Positions 1 to 9,578 of a stretch of DNA of 23,591 nt are shown here, piece after piece. The position numbers and the translations under genes were made by a program. This DNA is from Branchiostoma floridae (Eukaryota; Chordata; Leptocardii; Amphioxiformes; Branchiostomatidae), in NCBI RefSeq assembly GCF_000003815.2, contig NC_049979.1, forward strand, positions 62,919 through 86,509, in the 5' to 3' direction. The notes under the pieces are model-generated. The model ran no database searches. It saw only the letters and a list, made by a program, of their open reading frames with translations, and was not told the DNA's origin. Every line of letters begins with the position of its first letter. Within the stretch, counting starts at the first letter, position 1.

Positions 1-301
1 ATTAGAGTTTAAACATTTGAATGAAAGGTCTCCTTCATCACTCTACATGATGCTCGAGTATTCTCTCTGCCATCTTTTTCTGTCAGCTATCGCCACAAAC
101 TGATGACAGAAAGAGACGTCACAATTTTCCACACCAACCTCTGCTCGGAGAGTACTTTAATAAATCTGCACGATATTTAGCATTGCCAGATAGACTGTCA
201 AAATTAACAGTGTGCAGGAGAATCCCACAAAGCTTAGATATAACTGGCTGATGAATATATGTAGGGCATCTTGACATCATGATCGACACTTTTTCCCGTA
301 G

Positions 302-542
302 GACACAGAATCCGAGATAATCTACTTCAACAAGGTCCTCAGCACCGACAACGATGGCGTCGCCTTCATCACTCGCATCCGGGAACTCGAGGTGCCGTTC
401 GAATGCCGCATGGACTCACGGGATACCGTGAGCGCCATGTTCAGTCCTCAGATTGAGAAGATCTACTTCTTCAGGTCGGCTCATGGGAAGTACAACTTCG
501 ACATGCAGCTGTTTACGTCAGCCGGCTTCCAGCAACAAATAG
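302..542 (+). CDS. Internal exon of a zona pellucida (ZP) domain protein (partial gene)
   Basis: One internal coding exon. It is bounded by a 3' splice site (tttttcccgtag, ending at 301) and a 5' splice site (AG|GTTCGT at 543), and is open for 80 codons plus one base. The translation begins DTESEIIYFNKVL, continues with FITRIRELEVPFECRM and ends near YNFDMQLFTSAGFQQQ. This is the second half of a ZP-N module: an IYxN-like strand, an ITR segment, a conserved cysteine in PFECRM, then the FxMxLFxxxxF strand. ZP modules polymerise into extracellular filaments or matrices and are usually followed by a ZP-C half and a membrane anchor. No matching ZP-C exon was found downstream; it may lie in a gap or be separated by a misassembly. 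Reading on past the donor adds only intron-like sequence and a stop at about 671. The family call is fairly secure; the specific gene is unknown. Confidence 0.75.
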
Positions 543-939
543 GTTCGTTTTCCAACTTCGAGAATGCTTCTCATTCACATGACTTGTGTAATGCAATACA
601 TAGTAGTGTAATGTCATATATTCTTTACAAACATAGAGTCACAGGACATGCTGATTTGACAGCAAACAGGTAGTGTTAGCTTAAAAGTTTTCTTTGTAGG
701 TAGAGATCATTCTTAAGTAGAGGAATTATAATTTCCATCACAGCATTTTGACTAAATTTTCAACTATCTGCATCTTATTATCCACCACTATTATTCAGTT
801 TCAGTTTATTTATTTATCCAGGAAAATACATCGCCTATTGGCGTTTTTCAATACCTCCTGGGGGGCCGGGAGACCCCAACATAAAATAACACAAAATCAC
901 AACAACTGAATCAAAATTGAAATCAAAGGTCAAACTTAA
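543..939. other. Non-coding stretch after the ZP exon, ending in a probable dispersed repeat fragment
   Basis: No exon with good coding character was found. From about 798 the sequence (TTTATTTATTTATCCAGG followed by a C/G-rich block and an A-rich stretch) reads like the end of a dispersed repeat in reverse orientation, and it runs straight into the assembly gap. The repeat identity is a guess. Confidence 0.35.
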
Positions 940-1039
940 NNNNNNNNNNNNNNNNNNNNNNNNNNNNNNNNNNNNNNNNNNNNNNNNNNNNNNNNNNNNN
1001 NNNNNNNNNNNNNNNNNNNNNNNNNNNNNNNNNNNNNNN
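940..1039. other. Assembly gap (100 N)
   Basis: Exactly 100 N. That round length is the usual placeholder for a gap of unknown size, so distance and even adjacency across it are not certain. Open frames crossing it are meaningless. Confidence 0.98.
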
Positions 1040-3149
1040 GACAGGCTGTTCTCCGGAAAGTTTTGTGTGTGTTGTAAGCAGCGGATGGACACTTTGGTCA
1101 GCTTTGCTCACGGTTTGGCTGACCACAACTGGACAAAAAGGACAACCCTGGCCGTGTATGGCGGTTTTATCGTCCATTTAGTTTTGCATAATGTTATTTC
1201 CATTTCTGGACCGATCAACGTTAGATCCAGGGGGAGATGTTCTGCTAAGAGTCCCGAGGTTCTAATTTCCTAGGATTTAGTGAACCTCACATGTTTGTGG
1301 AATATCGGCAGGGTTTAGGTGCATTTCATTATCGATTACTGTGCCAAAATGAACAGAGGAAGTTGGAAGACAAACCTGTCTGTTTAACTGTGTCAGTGGG
1401 ACAGACATGTGCATCCTGGGTGAAAGGTCTTTCAGTATCCAATCAACAATGGTCATTGCATATTCAGTCCCCCAATATTACAATAGCTGGGTTTGATGTT
1501 ATCATCACTTCTAGCATCACATTCTCCCACAGACATTCCGTTTGTCTGCTGTTTTCTTGTTCAGGGGTAACATGAAGTGAAAATAATGATGATTGAAAAA
1601 GTAAACATCTTCATATCTCTCTACACATCTCACCTCAGACATGGAATTATGTGGTTCCATCATTTGCTGTTGCAGATAAATCTTAGATGGATTCGCTTTG
1701 ACGGTTAAATACTGGGCCAAAGCTTGCTTGCGATATAACCATTTAAATCTTTTCTAAATACTCAATAGATCCCCTCTCTTTTTTGGCATTCACCTTTAGT
1801 TTTCAATTGTTTTCTCCCCCTTGGCTTGAAATTACACAATGAAAATATCAATTCTATGACCCAAGTAGGATTATCTATAGATGATGATCCAAACCACAGA
1901 AGTTAATGCTTTTAAAGATCTGTTTCAATCAAGGCATTACAAAATATTGTTGTATTTTGCTACGTAAACAATACTAGTATAGAAAATTGAAATCAACATC
2001 AATAATCCTATACATATATATATATAATCAGGTTTGTGTTACTTATTTACAATTTAACAGTGCTTAGAAGACATACTGAACTTGGATACTTTACTCAGCC
2101 CATTAGCTAGTTTGTAGGTAGCTAATCTTCATGGTCTTCAATATGTTAAAACAGGACATACAAACGACATACAATGTAGTTAAGCTTAAGGTTAATAAAC
2201 AATCTTGTAGAGATCCAAATTCTAATTTGAAACTTGGATCCAGACAATGAATATCCTAACTTTGTTTTGTATGTTCAGCTTTAGAGCTTGGTAAAGTAGT
2301 TTTCCAACAAGCTGGTTTTCTATTTTGACTCTGAGTGATGCTAGTTGAAATTACCTTTTCTGCTTTGAAAGTGGCAAAATTGGTTATTTGGTATTCCTTG
2401 AATTCGTGTATCTAGGGTACCAAGAGTAGTTAAGTTTGACAAATGGAAACAAATTACTATTCTCTGAATTTTAGTTGATTAAAGCTTGATCAAACTCTTA
2501 AATCAACTGGATATAACTAAAAGTTTTAGTTTTAGTTTCAGATTTATGTTTTGTTGGCTCCATTCCTGTTACATGCTTATTTGATTCATTTGATTTGTCC
2601 CTTTTATATATATGTATATATATATATATATATGTTGGAGAAGTGTTTGCACTGCATAGTCATCGGTACCAAGCTGACCTTCTTGACATGGCGCCCAGCC
2701 ATGTGGAGTTCACCAGGTCAAGGTACAAAAAGCAGGAAAGTGTTGAACTGTCACATCACCAAGGAGACGGATATGTCTCAAGTGCTTCAAGGTGGCTTTT
2801 TCTTGAAGGGTCCAAAATGAAATTCATTTTTACCTCTTACCTCAGTCCTCCTGCTCTGAATTTTAGTTATTGTTTCCAGTGTGGTTGAAGGGAATTAAGT
2901 AATGGTTTATATTTGTAAATGCGTACACTATGATGATTGATTTGTTCATCATAGAAAAACACATAAAGTGTGTGGTCTTTGTCATTGATTTTTAGATGTT
3001 GAAAGTCACATTCCATCAGCATGGTAGTTGGTTGCTGTGAAGCTGCATTAATATCCTTTTATACAAGAGACTTAGTACAGTTTAGAAAGTGACAAGGAGT
3101 TTTTAAAAACTTTATTGAATGATGCAAGCTTAAAGTTGAAGTTAAACTG
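1040..3149. other. Apparently intergenic or intronic AT-rich DNA with TA microsatellites
   Basis: About 2.1 kb without a supportable exon on either strand. Open frames here are short, lack paired splice sites and have no recognisable protein signature. It contains short (TA)n tracts at about 2012-2026 and 2607-2633. It may be intron of the upstream ZP gene. Confidence 0.5.
2607..2633. repeat. (TA)n microsatellite
   Basis: Alternating TA tract with one G interruption. It lies in the middle of a short open frame that is not considered coding. Confidence 0.9.
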
Positions 3150-3249
3150 NNNNNNNNNNNNNNNNNNNNNNNNNNNNNNNNNNNNNNNNNNNNNNNNNNN
3201 NNNNNNNNNNNNNNNNNNNNNNNNNNNNNNNNNNNNNNNNNNNNNNNNN
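3150..3249. other. Assembly gap (100 N)
   Basis: Exactly 100 N directly before a tandem array. The gap probably reflects collapse or breakage of the assembly at the minisatellite, so the true array may be longer than shown. Confidence 0.97.
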
Positions 3250-3890
3250 CTCTCCCAACAAAATGTTCTTATCAGGCTGCCAGGCAAATCTGTTCTCCCA
3301 ACAACCATGTTCTATAGTTAGGCTGCTAGGCAAATCTGTTCTCCCAACAAAAATGTTCTTATCAGGCTGCCAGGCAAATCTGTTCTCACAACAACCATGT
3401 TCTATAGTCAGGCTGCCAGGCAAATCTGTTCTCCCAACAACCATGTTCTATAGTCAGGCTGCCAGGCAAATCTGTTCTCCGAACAAAAATGTTCTTATCA
3501 GGCTGCCAGGCAAATCTGTTCTCCCAACAACCATGTTCAATAGTCAGGCTGCTAGGCAAATCTGTTCTCCCAACAAAAATGTTCTTATCAGGCTGCCAGG
3601 CAAATCTGTTCTCCCAACAACCATGTTCAATAGTCAGGCTGCCAGGCAAATCTGTTCTCCCAACAAACATGTTCTAGTCAGGCTGCCAGGCAAATCTTTT
3701 CTCCCAACAACCATGTTCTATAGTCAGGCTGCCAGGCAAATTTGTTCTCCCAACAACAATGTTCTTTTCAGGCTGCCATGCAAATCTGTTCTCCAACAAC
3801 CATGTTCAATAGTCTATCTGCCAGGCAAATCTGTTATTCCGATAACCGTGTTCTAGTCTAGCTGCCAGGCAAATTTGTTCTCCTTACAAC
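3250..3890. repeat. Minisatellite with alternating 46-bp and 44-bp units
   Basis: About 14 tandem units, each built around GGCTGCCAGGCAAATCTGTT followed by CTCCCAACAA. Two spacer types occur: CCATGTTCTATAGTCA (46-bp unit) and AAATGTTCTTATCA (44-bp unit). In the middle of the array they alternate, giving a 90-bp higher-order period that is a multiple of three and therefore leaves long open frames on both strands. Units degenerate toward the 3' end, after about 3760. The 5' end is cut by the N gap. The frames are treated as a by-product of the period, not as a protein. Confidence 0.93.
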
Positions 3891-4026
3891 CATACCTGAC
3901 TTCTACTGCCAAACTTAACAGGCCTTTGATTTTAGGATTTCATACGTACAGTTGAGTTGCTTCAGTGCTTTTGTTTGTATACTAAATGCAACCTCCTAGC
4001 TTGCCTTGGCTTTAGATGCGCTCGAG
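3891..4026. other. Unique spacer between two minisatellites
   Basis: About 135 bases without repeats or coding character. It separates the 46/44-bp array from the duplicated block that starts near 4027. Confidence 0.5.
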
Positions 4027-4159
4027 GCTATGAGTTGTATGAAAATGGTTGAGCAAAACGCTATACCACTTCTTCTACTATTAATAATACTACGACGTCT
4101 ACTACAATTACATCTACTATTGTCAGTCAGATGAGCTATGGCAAGGTATTCATTGGAAA

Positions 4160-5366
4160 TGTCCCTGGTAAAGCTCTACTGGTTCCAATATGGGATGTTC
4201 TGGGTACAGCTCTACTGGTTCCCATACGAAATGTTCTTGGAACAGCTCAACTGGTTCCCATACGAAATGTCCTTGGTACAGCTCTACTGGTTCCGAAATG
4301 GAATGTCCCTGGTACAGCTCTACTGGTTCCCATATGGAATGTCCCTGGTACAGCTCAACTGGTTCCCATATGGAATGTCCTTGGTACAGCTCTACTGGTT
4401 CCCATATGGAATGTCCCTTGTACAGCTCTACTGGTTCCCATATGGAATGTCCCTTGTACAGCTATAGTGGTTTCCATATGGAAAGTCACTGGTACAGCTC
4501 TACTGGTTCCCATATGGAATGTCCCTGGTACAGCTCAACTGGTTCCCATATGGAATGTCCTTGGTACAGCTCTACTGGTTCCCATATGGAATGTCCCTTG
4601 TACAGCTCTACTGGTTCCCATATGGAATGTCCCTTGTACAGCTATAGTGGTTTCCATATGGAAAGTCACTGGTACAGCTCAACTGGTTCCCATATGGAAT
4701 GTCCTTGGTACAGCTCTACTGGTTCCCATATGGAATGTCCCTTGTACAGCTCTACTGGTTCCCATATGGAATGTCCCTTGTACAGCTATAGTGGTTTCCA
4801 TATGGAATGTCCCTGGTACAGCTCTACTAATTCCCATATGGAATGCCCCTGGTACAGCACTACTGGTTCCCATATGGAATGTCCCTGGTACAGTTCTACT
4901 GGTTCCAAAATGAGATGTCCCTTGTACAACTCTGCTGGTTCCCATATGGAATGTCACTGGTTCAGATCTACTGGTTCCCATATGGAATGCCTCTGGTACA
5001 GTTCTACTGATTCTCATATGGAATGCTCCTGTAACAGCTCTACAGGTTCCGAAATGGGATTCCCATATGGAATGTCCCTTGTACAGCTCTCCTGGTTCCC
5101 CTATGAAATGTCCCTGGATACAACTATACTGGTTTCCATATAGAATGTCCCTGGTACAGCTCTACTGGTTCCATATGGAATGTCCTTGGTACAGCTCTAC
5201 TGGTTTCCATATGGAATGTCCCTGGTACAGCTCTACTGGTTTCCATATGGAATGTCCCTGGTACAGCTCTACTGGTTTCCATATGGAATGTCCTTCGTGC
5301 AGCTCTACTGGTTCCCATATGGAATGTCCCTGGTACAGCTCGACTGGTTTCCATATGGAATGTCCC
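4160..5366. repeat. 36-bp minisatellite array 1 (about 33 units)
   Basis: The unit is built on GGTTCCCATATGGAATGTCC followed by CTGGTACAGCTCTACT, 36 bp in total, with the palindromic core CATATG. Because 36 is divisible by three and the unit has no stop in several frames, open frames of up to about 317 codons appear on both strands with 12-residue periodicity such as SHMECPWYSSTG. These are not considered genes. A five-unit, 180-bp higher-order repeat is visible: 4321-4500 is almost identical to 4501-4680, marked by the variant GCTATAGTGGTTTCC. Unit order is most regular in the centre and degrades after about 4900. Confidence 0.95.
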
Positions 5367-5393
5367 TAGAATGTTTGATTGTCATTTTGAAAT

Positions 5394-5402
5394 ACGATTT
5401 GT
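5394..5402. repeat. Target-site duplication, left copy (ACGATTTGT)
   Basis: Nine bases, ACGATTTGT, directly before the inverted-repeat element and repeated directly after it. The unoccupied paralogous site at about 6537 reads ACGATCTGTCGC once only, which confirms the insertion. Confidence 0.85.
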
Positions 5403-5829
5403 TAGCCTGGGTACCATCCGGATAGTATTTCGCTCCTATGTTCGCTTCTGCTATCCGTCTGGAGACTTGCACATTCAAATCGTTTGGTGCTAACGTCAGT
5501 TAATGAGCGAATCAAAGAATGGGTTCTAGAGCGCTCGTTCGATGACAACAGGCCCTCCCGCAAGCAGACGAAGGGCTTGTACGGTGTTGGAACGCCTGTT
5601 CGAACGAGCGCTTGAGAACCCATTCCATAATTCGCTCATATGTGGGGACCAATCAGCGCGTGCTTCCACTTTTTGTACGATTCCAGACGTTGAGATGGCC
5701 CGCGTTCCCAGACGGAAACACAGTGAAGCGACTGTATATAGTGTATAGTGAATGTCAGAGCTAGAAGCGACGGTATATAGTATATAATGAACGCCGGAGC
5801 AAACTACTTTCCGGATGGTACCCAGGCTA
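5403..5829. mobile_element. 427-bp inverted-repeat transposon (MITE or foldback type), non-autonomous
   Basis: The first 20 bases (TAGCCTGGGTACCATCCGGA) match the reverse complement of the last 20 exactly. Similarity continues inward for about 20 more bases with about six mismatches. A second, internal inverted repeat of about 40 bp lies at 5503-5542 and 5600-5639, so the strand can fold into nested hairpins. An internal direct repeat (GAAGCGAC.GTATATAGT) occurs at about 5724 and 5766. No transposase frame is present. The 9-bp target duplication is compatible with MULE- or Merlin-like mobilisation, but the superfamily is inference. The insertion is dated relative to the surrounding duplication because the sister copy is empty. 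Confidence 0.88.
5503..5639. repeat. Internal inverted repeat inside the 427-bp element
   Basis: Arms of about 40 bases (5503-5542 and 5600-5639) share GAATGGGTTCT and AGCGCTCGTTCGA in opposite orientation around a spacer of about 57 bases. Differences between the arms are few, so the hairpin would be stable. Confidence 0.85.
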
Positions 5830-5838
5830 ACGATTTGT
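5830..5838. repeat. Target-site duplication, right copy (ACGATTTGT)
   Basis: Second copy of the nine-base duplication, directly after the terminal ...CCCAGGCTA of the element. The 3' flank of the duplicated module resumes here. Confidence 0.85.
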
Positions 5839-6065
5839 CGCTTTAAATGCAAAATATTTCAAAACACATGTTCTGAGCAACAACTTTCGTTACAAACCAT
5901 TAATGCAACAACGTAGGCCTTCGCATACCTTCCTCAGTGGCCACGTTTTTATGAGTCTGTATGAATATGGTTGAGCCAAAAGATATACTACTAACTACTA
6001 CTAGTACGACACTACGTCTACTACAATTACATCTACAATTGTCAGTCAGATGAGCTATGGCAAGG

Positions 6066-6507
6066 TGCTCATTGTACAGCTCTACTGGTTCCATATGGAA
6101 TGTCCCTGGTACAGCTCTACTGGTTCCCATGTGGAATGTCCTTCGTGCAGCTCTACTGGTTCCCATATGGAATGTCCCTGGTAATTATATAAAGCTCTAC
6201 TGGTTCCCATATGGAATGTCCCTGGTACAGCTCTACTGGTTCCATATGGAATGTCCCTGGTACAGCTCTACTTGTTCCATATGGAATGTCCCTGGTACAG
6301 CTCTACTGGTTCCCATATGAAAGGGCCCTAGTACAGTTCTACTGGTTCCCATATGGAATGTCCCTTGTACAGCTATAGTGGTTTCCATATGGAAAGTCAC
6401 TGGTACAGCTCTACTGGTTCCCATATGGAATGTCCCTGGTACAGCTCTACTGGTTCCCATATGGAATGTCCCTGGTACAGCTCTACTGATTCCCATATGG
6501 AATGTCC
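6066..6507. repeat. 36-bp minisatellite array 2 (about 12 units)
   Basis: Same unit as array 1, including the GCTATAGTGGTTTCC variant at about 6371. One unit is interrupted by a short insertion (TAATTATATAAA, about 6182-6193). Some units have lost one C and read GGTTCCATATGGAA, a perfect 12-base palindrome TTCCATATGGAA. The different lengths of arrays 1 and 2 indicate copy-number instability after duplication. Confidence 0.93.
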
Positions 6508-6651
6508 CTAGAATGTTTGATTGTCATTTTGAAATACGATCTGTCGCTTTAAATGCAAAATATTTCAAAACACATGTTCTGAGCAACAACTTTCGTTACA
6601 AACCATTAATGCAACAACGTAGGCCTCCGCATACCTTCCTCAGCGGCCACG

Positions 6652-7689
6652 ATTGTGCAAGTTCAAAAATACCTTCCATGTTTCATGTCCTTCCAGGAAG
6701 CAGGAAGCAGAAAATCGGGTGATACAGATACAATTTAAACTACATCACCAAAACCTGGAGTTAACGAACCCCCCAAAATTATTCCATTATTTTCTGGTCT
6801 TTAGCAAATCTGTACAAATAACCTCAATGACCGAATGACAAAAAATACAAAAGGGTGCTAAAAAAACCCAATAAGAGCCATGAGAATCTACGGAAACTAC
6901 CCTGATAAGTGACCTACTAAGACCCTAACCCCAAAATCAACAAGCCAGTGATTAGGTCAGGGCTGTGATTCGGTTGTATATCCATCCGCCGACCAAAGCC
7001 AACGTTAAATTGCAAATTACACTCTATACCTAACCCTTACCCTGCAAGACAGACAGCAAGACAGACTGCCAGCCAGCCAGACAAGAGTGGAAGTGAGTAG
7101 ACAGCCTCATGGTCACTCAGGCCTGTGGTCACTTGACCCCTCCACTTTGTTGTGAACTTTTGATGCCCTTGCGCATACCCCTGACCGCCCTCTGGCAACA
7201 ACGTCAACAAACTGGCCATAGTTCCTTCGTTTAGCCAAACTGCTACGGTGTGGTTGTTTCCTTCTCCTTTATTGACCCTTAGAAATTGAAACAAGTAAAC
7301 AACTAAAAGCTATCTAGATTAGGTTATTTACTTGTAGATGATGACTACGCTAAGTACAAAACATTACCTTAAACAATGCATTGGGTGTAATTTTGATTCA
7401 TTCCGCTAGAGGGCGCAGATGTGTGTGCCCATGAGCATTTTTGGGGCTATGGATGGGGGGATCTGAGTAGCCTGACGTGATAGCCAGGCCAGGTAGACAG
7501 CCGAGGTATTCAGGTCTGGTGCACAGCCCATCTCTTTCAACAAACCCGAAAATTTATTGCATAACGTTAGTCATTCTTAGCTGAGCACCCTTCTCCATTA
7601 AATCAAAATTTCAAAAACACAATTGATATTCAATACACAATGGGGCTTTTAAAAAAGATTGCTCCACATTTTACATTCTACATTTTGTA
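6652..7689. other. Non-coding interval; no gene recognised
   Basis: About 1 kb without a supportable exon. It contains a short imperfect (CAGA)n-like tract at about 7047-7081 and a CTCF-like motif at 7403-7416, listed separately. Confidence 0.5.
7403..7416 (+). promoter_or_regulatory. CTCF-like motif (CCGCTAGAGGGCGC)
   Basis: CCGCTAGAGGGC matches the bilaterian CTCF core CCASYAGRKGGC at 11 of 12 positions. Single motif matches are common, and it could also sit in an old repeat, so confidence is low. Confidence 0.25.
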
Positions 7690-8437
7690 AATGCTGTTAT
7701 GTGAACAGTAACTATTTGTACAGTAAGGACAACAGTTCCATAAGATCTTGTGAGTAAAGCACGAAGTTTATGATATGATGGTACAGCATTTTACAACACG
7801 GCTTTTCTACAGGAAGCATGCCAGCAGAGTACCTTCTTGACACAGAGGTATTACTCCACCATCTATCTGTTGATACTGGCAAACTAAGATTGTATAAGCA
7901 TCTCAAATCTGTGTACACCATGGAAACTATCTACACACCAAAGACTTTGATATAAGATCAGCTATATGTAAGCTCAGAGTAAGCGCACATACGTTAGAAG
8001 TAGAAAGAGGTAGATACAAGCAATTACCTGTTAACGAGAGTATATGTAAATATTGTACAGGAAAAGCAGTGGAAGATGAAATGCACTTTATTTGTCATTG
8101 TCCACATTACAGTACCGAAAGAGACAAACTATTTAAACTAGTCAACAAAAGTTTTCCCAGCTTTGCACATCGTAACGAACTACAAAAAACTGTCTTCCTG
8201 TTAGCACCACGCAATGCATATGTCTCCCAAAATGTCGGGAATTTCATCCTCCACTGTATACAGAAAAGAAATCAAACCCAATAGTATTCATTTTAGATTA
8301 GAAGTATCACTTGTTTATGACCCTATTTCACTTAATGTCCACTTTGTTATTGTATCACTATCATCATTGTACTTTCATACATGTATTTTTGCAATTAGCC
8401 TTTGGGCATGAGTTTGCAATAAAGATTATTATTATTA
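7690..8437 (+). mobile_element. 5'-truncated non-LTR retrotransposon (LINE) 3' end
   Basis: The degenerate reading frame described below is followed by about 150 bases of 3' untranslated sequence. That ends with AATAAA (8418-8423) and a short (ATT)n tail (to about 8436), the typical end of a LINE copy. The 5' limit is uncertain, and no target duplication could be fixed by eye. Confidence 0.7.
7800..8284 (+). pseudogene. C-terminal fragment of LINE ORF2 with CCHC-type zinc motif, frameshifted
   Basis: Two frames join into one family-like protein. The first reads EYLLDTEVLLHHL then KLRLYKHLKSVYTMETY. After a frameshift near 7926-7931 the second reads YLHTKDFDIRSAICKLRV, then ERGRYKQL, and ends with the zinc-knuckle pattern CKYC...VEDEMHFICHCPHY...R. 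This CxxC-x-EDExHFxxxCPxY-R block is typical of the region after the reverse transcriptase in many animal LINE ORF2 proteins. The reverse transcriptase and endonuclease domains are absent, so the copy cannot move by itself. Stop at 8282-8284. The exact clade is not assigned. Confidence 0.72.
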
Positions 8438-8681
8438 ATTAGCCAATTTGATAATCAAATGTGATTTAATGAATCTTTGAATGTCATCTTAAGTTTGCAG
8501 TAGCTGACCCACTTCTTAAGGCACTTTAGGAATATATTTTGCAGTACTTAACACCAGCCTCCAGAACAAAACAGAATAACAAAAAATTCTCTTCAATTGA
8601 AACCTATTGTCTCCTTAGAGCAGTGAGCAAAATCAAATGTTTGTTTTCAGTTGTCTGTCACATCTACTGGTACAGTACACC
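8438..8681 (-). other. Probable 3' UTR and downstream region of the ankyrin/SOCS gene
   Basis: Between the LINE tail and the stop codon of the minus-strand ankyrin gene. On the minus strand an ATTAAA at 8465-8470 lies about 210 bases after the stop and could be the polyadenylation signal. This rests on the hexamer alone. Confidence 0.35.
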
Positions 8682-9578
8682 CTAGATATCTTCCAATAGT
8701 GTAAATGTCACCAACTCCTTGGGGAGCTCCACCTGCTCCACCTTGTGAGACAAGCCGTGTGTGCCGAGAGCCTTCCTCAGCACAGCCCGGCTCAGGCTCT
8801 TGAGAGAGGGGAGAATGTTCACCTGCTCTTCAATCCAGTCCATCGTGTCCACAAACCTCACCAGCAGGTCGGAGTGGTATGGAGGGGAATCAGGTATCTC
8901 CAACAGTATCTGTGCTTTGTACTTGAAGAGATGGGCCTTTTCCCTCAGGAGTCTTGCCTGCAGACTGCAGGGGTAGATCACTACTGCACTGGTGAGGAGG
9001 GTGAAGCACTTCCTGATCTCCCGCAGGTTGCACAGGCAGAGGTTTGCCATGTCTCTATCTGTGTACGCATCACAAATATTGTCCAGTACCCAGCTCATGA
9101 ACACATCAAAAGTTACCACATCTAAATCCTTGATTGTGAACTGCCCCATGAAAAATCTAACCCCCTCCAGAACATCTCCTTCACCATCACTTAGGGTAGA
9201 AATACACTGGACAAACTCTGACATTTTGGGCTTGTATCCATTATCAAACAGCATCTTTAGTGTCATGAGTAGGCTGGTCATGTCTATACGATCCCCCTCA
9301 TACTCCTGCTGAAGGCACTGCAGCAGGCTCTCGTGTAGACTGTGGTTTGCCAGCTTCAGGGACAGGTTGGCACCATTTTTCAAGAGGGTGTTGATGTTGC
9401 TGAAGTTCCTAAAAGCCCTTCTATCATTCTCGTCCTCCGTCTGCAGGATAGCGTGGGTCAGCACGCTGAAGCCATCTGACCTCCTGCCGTTGACGTCTGC
9501 ACCTGCATCCACAAGCACCTGGATGCAGCTGTTGTCATACTTTGTGGTGGCTTCATGGAGTGGCTTGGTTCCAAAAAC
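8682..9578 (-). CDS. Ankyrin/SOCS gene, last coding exon
   Basis: Starts after the acceptor TGTGTATTGGCAG in phase 0 with codons for VFGTKPLHEATTKYDN and ends at TAG (8684-8682); 298 residues. It carries the end of the ankyrin array (IQVLVDAGADVNGRRSDG, INTLLKNGANLSLK), a long helical segment with several cysteines (CLCNLREIRKCF), and the terminal SOCS-box-like block. The methionine a few codons upstream of the acceptor lies in the intron and is not the start. Confidence 0.85.
   Translation of the reverse strand, partial: VFGTKPLHEATTKYDNSCIQVLVDAGADVNGRRSDGFSVLTHAILQTEDENDRRAFRNFSNINTLLKNGANLSLKLANHSLHESLLQCLQQEYEGDRIDMTSLLMTLKMLFDNGYKPKMSEFVQCISTLSDGEGDVLEGVRFFMGQFTIKDLDVVTFDVFMSWVLDNICDAYTDRDMANLCLCNLREIRKCFTLLTSAVVIYPCSLQARLLREKAHLFKYKAQILLEIPDSPPYHSDLLVRFVDTMDWIEEQVNILPSLKSLSRAVLRKALGTHGLSHKVEQVELPKELVTFTLLEDI

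Larger units (their letters stand above)
4027..6651. repeat. Tandem segmental duplication, each copy containing a 36-bp minisatellite
   Basis: Two copies of one module lie head to tail. Copy 1 covers about 4027-5945 and copy 2 about 5948-6651. The shared 5' flank runs from TATGAG..TGTATGAA.ATGGTTGAG through GTCAGTCAGATGAGCTATGG (4027-4145 and 5948-6064). The shared 3' flank begins CCCTAGAATGTTTGATTGTC and ends CCTTCCTCAG.GGCCACG (5365-5402 plus 5830-5945; 6507-6651). The copies differ in minisatellite length (about 33 against about 12 units) and by a transposon insertion in copy 1. The duplication therefore predates the insertion and at least part of the array expansion. Confidence 0.88.

Noticed and set aside
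917-1273. Open frames across the first N gap
   Set aside because: They include 100 unknown bases and show no recognisable protein on either side.
3263-3856. 197-codon repetitive frame
   Set aside because: Produced by the 90-bp double unit of the minisatellite. The opposite strand is equally open, and the frame ends where the repeats degrade.
4131-5143. Very long overlapping open frames (up to 317 codons) with 12-residue periodicity, such as a secreted repetitive protein
   Set aside because: Several frames on both strands are open at once because a 36-bp unit without stops is repeated. There is no signal peptide, no splice context and no third-position bias, and flanks are non-coding.
4160-5366. 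Array of SRF-binding CArG boxes (CCATATGG in every unit)
   Set aside because: A CArG box needs CC(A/T)6GG; here only four A/T bases separate CC and GG.
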